DNA of 11,514 bases from an uncultured Clostridia bacterium (GTDB lineage: Bacteria; Bacillota; Clostridia; UBA1381), in assembly GCA_934463455.1 (NCBI GenBank), contig CAKSJU010000072.1, positions 1 to 11,514 of the forward strand, written 5' to 3'. Each line of letters starts with the position of its first letter. Positions within the stretch are counted from its first letter, which is position 1. Below are positions 6,359 through 11,514 of this stretch, one piece after another. The position numbers and the translations under genes are program-made. The notes beneath the pieces were generated by a model. It saw only the letters and a list, made by a program, of their open reading frames with translations, had not been told where the DNA came from and ran no database searches.

Positions 6359-9300
6359 ATGTTTAAAAAAATCGGTTCGGCATTTTTGACATTTGTTTTA
6401 GCGGTATCGGTTTTTCCGATTGAAGGCTTTACCGCAGAAAACACACTTTTTGCAAAGTGGGCACCGTGGAGCTTTTATGAAACGGAGAATACAAATGATT
6501 TTGAGGATTTTGAAAACGTAGATCTTTGCGTTCCTGTTTCACCCGAATATCGTTCAAGCAACAGCATAAAGCCGGGGCTTATTGTGAAAAACGGAGACAG
6601 TGCCGCTTATATGTATATTCGCCCGGAGATTGAATGGAATGTTAAAATTGCAGATAATGTTAAAGAATGTGCGGCATTCTATCCATCGGCTGAAAAGGGA
6701 ACAGCGGTGGGCTTCACAGCTCCCGAGGACGGAGTTTACAGCATCTATGCAAAAGCGATTAATGACTTCGGAAATGATAAATCAGACACTCAGGGCGACG
6801 GCGGTGCAGCACGCGTGACTGTTTTAAAAGATGGAGAGACGTCTGAAAACGCTGAAAACTCTGAAGATTTTCTTATTCCGAAAACGGGCGCAACTGCCGA
6901 AACCTTTGAAAAAAGCGCATTTTCGCTTTCGGCAGGCGACAGAATAATGCTGAGAGTGTCCGGTGGTGAAAAAACCGAGGGCGACTGTTTCCAGATAGTC
7001 TGGCGAATAACTCTTGAAAATGCGGACGGCAACGCAAAAAAGGTCTACAATTTGCGCGACCCGGTCGATAACTTTTCGGAAAATTCGGGTGGCGGCGTTC
7101 AGGGGGCAATCGATAAATCAGTGATGTCATATGACGATAACGCACCGGGGAGCACGGAGGATAATGGCAGTGCCGCATTCCTTGCAGGACTCGGAATCAT
7201 AGGATCGGACGAAATAGGAAGCTATCTTCTTGAAAAAAATATAACAAGAGCGGAATTTGCAAAGCTGATTGCCGGACTTATGAATGTTGAAGACAGCGGG
7301 AAAAAGCAATCGGACTATTTTACAGATGTTGAGGAAGAAAACAAACCGGCATTTATTGACGCTTTGGCAGCGGAGGGAATTATATCTAAGGCAAGAACTT
7401 TCCGCCCGAATGATGAAATAACAAAAGCGGAAGCTGCAACAATTATGGTTAACTTGCTCGGATACAAAAAATATGCCGAGTTTTTGGGAGGATATCCGAA
7501 CGGATATATCAATGAGGCATATAGCCTGAAGCTTATTCCGAAAGGTGTGGGCGACAAATTTTCACGCATCGAAGCGGTTACAATGGTGGCTGCCATGTGC
7601 GATGTTTATGTAACGGATTATGCAGGCTCTGTCGGAGAGGACACAGTTTTAAACAATCACTCAAAGAGAACGATTTTGAATATAAGGCACAATATATATT
7701 ATGATGAGGGTATTGTTACGAAAGTTCCGAATGCATCTCTTAATAAAGGCTCGGCGGGACTTGAGAATAGGGTTGAAATTGACGGCGAGGATTATAAATC
7801 CGAACTTGATTTAGCCGATATGCTCGGAAACAGCATTGAGTTCTATTACCGCAAAGCGGACGATGAAAATGTGCTGCTATACTTCAAGGCGGCAAAAAGA
7901 TCGCAGATAGTAAATATTGAGGGAGCCGATATCGAAACAATATCAACCGACCTGATAACATATTATGAAGAAAACAAAACCAAAAAATATAAAATCGATT
8001 CAAAGGCAGACTTCCTATATAATGGGAAAGCGGGCGGACTGACGGGGGACTTGAAAAGCTTAATAAATCAGGATTCCGAGGTTTCGCTGACGGACAGAGA
8101 CGGCGACGGATTGTATGATGTTGTGAACATAAAGAGCTATGAAAACTATGTTGTTGAGCTTGCGGACAGCGTCAATATGCTTATAACCGATAAGCTCACA
8201 GAGCAAATTATAGAAATGGATGCTGCACCGGAAACGGTGTTTAAAATGAGTGACGGAAATTCGGCAGCGTTCAGCGATATAAAAAGTGGCAATATCATAT
8301 CGGTTTACAGAACCCTTGACGATGAGGTTATGAGTGTTGTTATATCCGAAGAGACAGTGAGCGGACAGCTCACAAGGAAAAAAGACGAGGGCGGCTATAA
8401 AAGTGCATTTTTGGACGGCGAGGAATATATCGTTGCCGAGAATTTCGAAACGGGATTCGACACCTATGTTCAGAGCGGAGACTACTGCACGGTGTATCTT
8501 GACGCATGCGGACATGCCGCATATATAAAGGCAAATTATGTAAACAGATTCGGATATTTGAAAAAGGTAAGCTGCGAAGAAAATGACGCGGACACGTTGG
8601 CTTTTAAAATTATTACATCGGACGGAACGACTGTTTTGTTTAGCGGAGCTAAAACTATAGAGTATAACGGAATCAAAATTTCACGTGAGGATATATATTC
8701 AACGATAAACTTGGAATATGCGGACGGAAACTATAAAGGCATGATTCGGTATAAGACATCGGGCGGAAAACTCAAAAGTATAACAATGCCCGATTATCTT
8801 ATAAGCACATATTATTCAAACTCGCTCAAATATCATTCAGGCTCTGGAAACCTCGGCGGAAGAATTATAGTAGATGAAAACACCATGCTTTTCCAAATCC
8901 CGGATGAGGTGGGCGAATCGAGAGGCGAGCGGCCGAAGGTTGTAAAAGCAAAGACGGGGCTTGTTCACTTTGCAAGCTATTCGGGAATAACCTCAATAAA
9001 GACAGACCGAAACAGCATTGTTTCCGATGTTATTATGATAAAGGGCTCCGGGGCAAAGACTTTGGATGAAAAGCAGTATCCGCTTTTGGTGAGCGAAATC
9101 AATGAATTTATCGATGAAAACGATGAAAAACGCATGAGAGTTAACGGGTATCGGAACGGAGAACTTGTTGAGTACATAACGGAAACCGAGTCAACCCTAA
9201 AAGACGTTCGCGGTTATTACAGCACCGACAGTGCAAGGTATGACATAGGTGTGGGCGATGTAATTCTCACGGCTTTGGAGGGGAACACAATAGTTTATGC

Positions 9301-9646
9301 CGAAATTGACTTCGACGCAAGTGCAAAGAAAAAAGTCGGACCTAATCCGTACACAGATTATCTCGGAAAAACAAGACTTTATTATGCAAGCGTATATTCA
9401 ATGTCGGGAGAATATATGAGGGTAACCACCGATCTCGAGTCTGTAATCAATGAAGATGACCTGGAAATTCAAGGCGTGAACAAGATTTATATAATTGATT
9501 TGAGTAAGTCGAAAAAACAGGTTACAGAGGGCAGCTATTCGGATATAATTCCATATAAAACAAAAAGCGGAGCGATAAATTCAAATTACACAAGGGCAGT
9601 TTTTTCAACAATGGAAGTTCCCGACGCAATTTATATTTACAAATAA
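6359..9646 (+). CDS. Large secreted protein: PW-FY domain, internal SLH repeats, beta-rich C-terminus
   Basis: A 1095-residue exported protein. The signal peptide is residues 1-26 (ending FTA). Next is a domain opening with APWSFYET (P36-Y40) and running to about residue 230, homologous to the two domains of the following protein. SLH-type repeats occupy about 268-415 and carry TRAE, TKAE and SRIE in the signature positions, so the last two are degenerate. The remaining 680 residues are rich in beta strands, with a calcium-loop-like DRDGDGLYD (579-587) and repeated SH3/OB-like segments such as GEEYIV and CTVYLDACG. Comparable tails occur in clostridial SLH proteins; no catalytic motif is evident. 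Having SLH repeats in the middle rather than at an end is notable. GAAAGGAAG precedes the ATG at 6359, and the gene lies 10 bases before the next. Confidence 0.82.
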   Translation: MFKKIGSAFLTFVLAVSVFPIEGFTAENTLFAKWAPWSFYETENTNDFEDFENVDLCVPVSPEYRSSNSIKPGLIVKNGDSAAYMYIRPEIEWNVKIADNVKECAAFYPSAEKGTAVGFTAPEDGVYSIYAKAINDFGNDKSDTQGDGGAARVTVLKDGETSENAENSEDFLIPKTGATAETFEKSAFSLSAGDRIMLRVSGGEKTEGDCFQIVWRITLENADGNAKKVYNLRDPVDNFSENSGGGVQGAIDKSVMSYDDNAPGSTEDNGSAAFLAGLGIIGSDEIGSYLLEKNITRAEFAKLIAGLMNVEDSGKKQSDYFTDVEEENKPAFIDALAAEGIISKARTFRPNDEITKAEAATIMVNLLGYKKYAEFLGGYPNGYINEAYSLKLIPKGVGDKFSRIEAVTMVAAMCDVYVTDYAGSVGEDTVLNNHSKRTILNIRHNIYYDEGIVTKVPNASLNKGSAGLENRVEIDGEDYKSELDLADMLGNSIEFYYRKADDENVLLYFKAAKRSQIVNIEGADIETISTDLITYYEENKTKKYKIDSKADFLYNGKAGGLTGDLKSLINQDSEVSLTDRDGDGLYDVVNIKSYENYVVELADSVNMLITDKLTEQIIEMDAAPETVFKMSDGNSAAFSDIKSGNIISVYRTLDDEVMSVVISEETVSGQLTRKKDEGGYKSAFLDGEEYIVAENFETGFDTYVQSGDYCTVYLDACGHAAYIKANYVNRFGYLKKVSCEENDADTLAFKIITSDGTTVLFSGAKTIEYNGIKISREDIYSTINLEYADGNYKGMIRYKTSGGKLKSITMPDYLISTYYSNSLKYHSGSGNLGGRIIVDENTMLFQIPDEVGESRGERPKVVKAKTGLVHFASYSGITSIKTDRNSIVSDVIMIKGSGAKTLDEKQYPLLVSEINEFIDENDEKRMRVNGYRNGELVEYITETESTLKDVRGYYSTDSARYDIGVGDVILTALEGNTIVYAEIDFDASAKKKVGPNPYTDYLGKTRLYYASVYSMSGEYMRVTTDLESVINEDDLEIQGVNKIYIIDLSKSKKQVTEGSYSDIIPYKTKSGAINSNYTRAVFSTMEVPDAIYIYK

Positions 9647-9656
9647 GGAGGACGCT

Positions 9657-11336
9657 ATGAAAAAGATTATATTTGCAGCTGCCGCAGCTTTGATTATAAG
9701 CACATCGGTGCAGGCGGCAGATTTAGAATTTAAAAACGTTGAGATTGTTCAAAATCCCTCCGATTGGAACACAAATACTGCGGTTTTCGGCCCGTGGAGT
9801 TTTTATCAGACAAAGCAGTTCTATGACCGGGAAACCTATAAAGATAAATCAACATACACTTATTTAACTTTGGAGAGCATCAAAAGCACCCCGGCGGTAT
9901 TTGCAAATGTGTATGACCCTATTCAGTGGGCGGGTACAAGCTCGTCAAAAGCGGGGCTTGTAATAGCCTCAAATAAAGGAAACAGCCCGGATATAAACTG
10001 GCGATGCGCGCTTGAAACCCTTGAGGGAAAAGCAGAGGATAATGTTCATTTCGTAACGCAGCCGCGTGCTCGCGATTGTACGGACGGCTTCGGAATAACT
10101 CCGGTTTTCACGGTTCCCGAAAGCGGAGAATACAGAGTTGTGACAAGTGTTAAAAATTACGGCTGGACGGTGAACGGGTTTCAGGATTACGGCGGAGAGA
10201 ATATGGCGCGCGTCAGCATAATAAAGAAGGCAGACGGCGGTGAAACTCGGGAAAATACGAATGAGTTTGAAATTCTAAGAAAAACCGAAGAAAATCCGGG
10301 GTTTGACAGCGGCGTTATCAGCCTTGAAGCAGGCGATATAGTCGTTCTCGGGGTTTATAACGGGAAAGACGGCAATCTGGACGATTTTTACGGAACTCAC
10401 AAAATAATAAAATATGACGGCGAGGGGAACGAGGAAAAAACATATTCGCTCGGCGATATAGGATTTTCTTCCTCTAAACCGTGGCATTTTTATAAGAGCG
10501 AGGCAAGCAATAAGGAATTTGACAAATATATTTCGCTTTATGCGATAAAGCCGGAAAATCTCACAAACGCATATGGGGCAACCGGCGGATATGCCGCATT
10601 GCCGACTGCCGATTGGAACAACGGAAAGGTTACAATGTCCAAAGAGGCCTCCGTTTCATGGAATGAGGGAGAAGATGGCTTCACGGTTGTGACGGGAGAT
10701 GACGATGTTATTGTTTCGGCAGATATTGCGGAGGAGGGCGATTATATTGTCCGCACAACCGCACAAAACACCGGAACGTATGAATATTCGGACGGTGCAG
10801 TGATAAGCCTTTCCACATTAAAGAGCGGACAGACAAAGGATTCAAATACCATAGGAACTGCGGAAATCGGAGTGAGCAGCGGCGAAAAGGCTACCCTTGC
10901 GAAGAAAGCAAGTCTTTCTGCCGGAGATAAGGTTTTGCTCCGTATAAATAAAAAGAAAACCAAAGTTGCGGATAAACTGAAAATGACTTTTTCAATCGTT
11001 AAAATTGAAACCGGTCTGAAGCTGTCCTGCACATCTGACGGGAATGCGATTTCATCGCTTGCCGAGATTGAATCGGGAAAGACTTTGAACGCAAAGCTGG
11101 GATATTTGAACTGCCAAGACGGCGAGATGACTGTATCTCCGTTTGCGGCACTTTATGATGAAAACGATATAATATATAAAGTTGCCGCTATTGCACCGCA
11201 GACGGTAGGCTCATACGAGTCGGGGGAATTTGATTTTGAGCTTATTCCCGACGAAAACACAAAGAAAATTGTGTTCTTCGCATGGAACGGATTTAATAAT
11301 CCTCAAGTTTTGGAATCGTGCGTAACATTTAAGTAA
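9657..11336 (+). CDS. Secreted protein with tandem PW-FY domains
   Basis: A 559-residue exported protein with a signal peptide of about 20 residues (ending VQA). It carries two tandem copies of the domain found once in the preceding protein. Copy one starts at GPWSFYQT (P46-Y50) and runs to about 268; copy two starts at KPWHFYKS (P275-Y279) and runs to about 450. Each copy has a late G-x-Y strand (PESGEYRV, EEGDYIV), an ARVSI-type strand followed by a K-x-G-x-T turn, and a closing L-x-AGD strand (ISLEAGDIVVL, ASLSAGDKVLL). The fold is probably a beta sandwich and sugar binding is a guess. A C-terminal Ig-like domain (about 452-559) ends the protein. There is no SLH domain, LPXTG motif or lipobox, so it is either released or held by a partner. 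AGGAGG (9646-9651) overlaps the preceding stop, implying translational coupling. Confidence 0.8.
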   Translation: MKKIIFAAAAALIISTSVQAADLEFKNVEIVQNPSDWNTNTAVFGPWSFYQTKQFYDRETYKDKSTYTYLTLESIKSTPAVFANVYDPIQWAGTSSSKAGLVIASNKGNSPDINWRCALETLEGKAEDNVHFVTQPRARDCTDGFGITPVFTVPESGEYRVVTSVKNYGWTVNGFQDYGGENMARVSIIKKADGGETRENTNEFEILRKTEENPGFDSGVISLEAGDIVVLGVYNGKDGNLDDFYGTHKIIKYDGEGNEEKTYSLGDIGFSSSKPWHFYKSEASNKEFDKYISLYAIKPENLTNAYGATGGYAALPTADWNNGKVTMSKEASVSWNEGEDGFTVVTGDDDVIVSADIAEEGDYIVRTTAQNTGTYEYSDGAVISLSTLKSGQTKDSNTIGTAEIGVSSGEKATLAKKASLSAGDKVLLRINKKKTKVADKLKMTFSIVKIETGLKLSCTSDGNAISSLAEIESGKTLNAKLGYLNCQDGEMTVSPFAALYDENDIIYKVAAIAPQTVGSYESGEFDFELIPDENTKKIVFFAWNGFNNPQVLESCVTFK

Positions 11337-11349
11337 TTTACAGAAATTT

Positions 11350-11369
11350 AGCCGATTTAAAAATCGGTT
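11350..11369 (+). other. Hairpin between third and fourth operon genes
   Basis: AGCCGATTT (11350-11358) can pair with AAATCGGTT (11361-11369), with one G-U. No T-run follows, so it is not a standard terminator. It could protect the 3' end of the upstream message or reduce expression of the downstream gene. Confidence 0.4.
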
Positions 11370-11425
11370 GAATATAAAAAATTTATGCATTCTTTAAAAA
11401 GGGTGCGGAAAGGAATGATAAGAAA

Positions 11426-11514
11426 ATGAAAAGTAAAATTTTAAAGGCTCTGGCTGTTTTGCAGGCGACTGCCGTTTTGGGAGGCTACGGAGTCGGAGCG
11501 GTTCCCGTTTCCGC
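11426..11514 (+). CDS. Start of a further exported protein (cut by window end)
   Basis: Only the first 29 residues are present: a Lys-containing N-terminus (MKSKILK), a hydrophobic core (ALAVLQATAVLGG) and an approach to an A-x-A-type cleavage site (VGAVPVS), which together make a classical signal peptide. AAAGGA (11409-11414) lies eleven bases before the ATG, somewhat far. An earlier ATG at 11415 is out of frame and stops after four codons. The gene follows the third secreted-protein gene by 89 bases and probably belongs to the same operon. Its function cannot be judged from this fragment. Confidence 0.7.
   Translation, partial: MKSKILKALAVLQATAVLGGYGVGAVPVS

Noticed and set aside
8060..8515. 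Minus-strand frame of 151 codons inside the 1095-aa gene.
   Set aside because: It is fully embedded in a well-supported gene with signal peptide and SLH repeats; it has no recognisable domain or ribosome binding context.

Overview
The window reads as a chromosomal segment of a Gram-positive anaerobe of the class Clostridia. The reasons are moderately AT-rich DNA, strong AGGAGG-type ribosome binding sites, TTGACA/TATAAT-type promoters, a lipoprotein signal, and secreted proteins carrying S-layer homology (SLH) domains. The large SLH proteins recall plant-polysaccharide-associated gut Clostridia, but no marker gene here fixes the genus.

Left part (1-3517), accessory in character. A plus-strand terminator (70-106) closes a gene lying left of the window. 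Two minus-strand Fic-family genes (882-1847, then 155-880, one base apart) form a small operon behind a clear promoter at 1868-1896. Just upstream on the same strand is the C-terminal remnant of a YoeB/Txe-like toxin (1990-2112) that still has its terminator (1947-1980). The rest of that toxin and any antitoxin are gone. In their place is a plus-strand lipoprotein gene (2158-3162) with its own promoter and a near-perfect terminator. The gap from 3163 to 3517 holds two strong hairpin terminators, a minus-strand promoter with a Fur-box-like dyad that could drive a roughly 80-nt RNA, and a copy of a short dispersed element also present at the left edge of the window.

Middle (3518-4633). An AraC-family regulator on the minus strand is divergent from a secreted-protein operon. 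The shared 288-bp region holds one sigma-A-type promoter in each direction, a perfect 12-bp palindrome upstream of the operon -35 box, and a 12-bp direct repeat placed once at the regulator start codon and once in the operon leader.

Right part (4634-11514). Four plus-strand genes in series encode exported proteins: a cell-wall-anchored protein with three C-terminal SLH domains (565 aa), a 1095-aa protein with internal SLH repeats and a large beta-rich C-terminal region, a 559-aa secreted protein without SLH domains, and the signal peptide of a fourth protein cut by the window end. The second and third proteins share an apparently unnamed domain of about 180-230 residues that begins with P-W-(S/H)-F-Y, occurring once in the former and twice in tandem in the latter. 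My inference is that the operon builds a surface-attached, possibly carbohydrate-binding layer under control of the divergent AraC protein. No catalytic domain is visible, so substrate and purpose are unknown.
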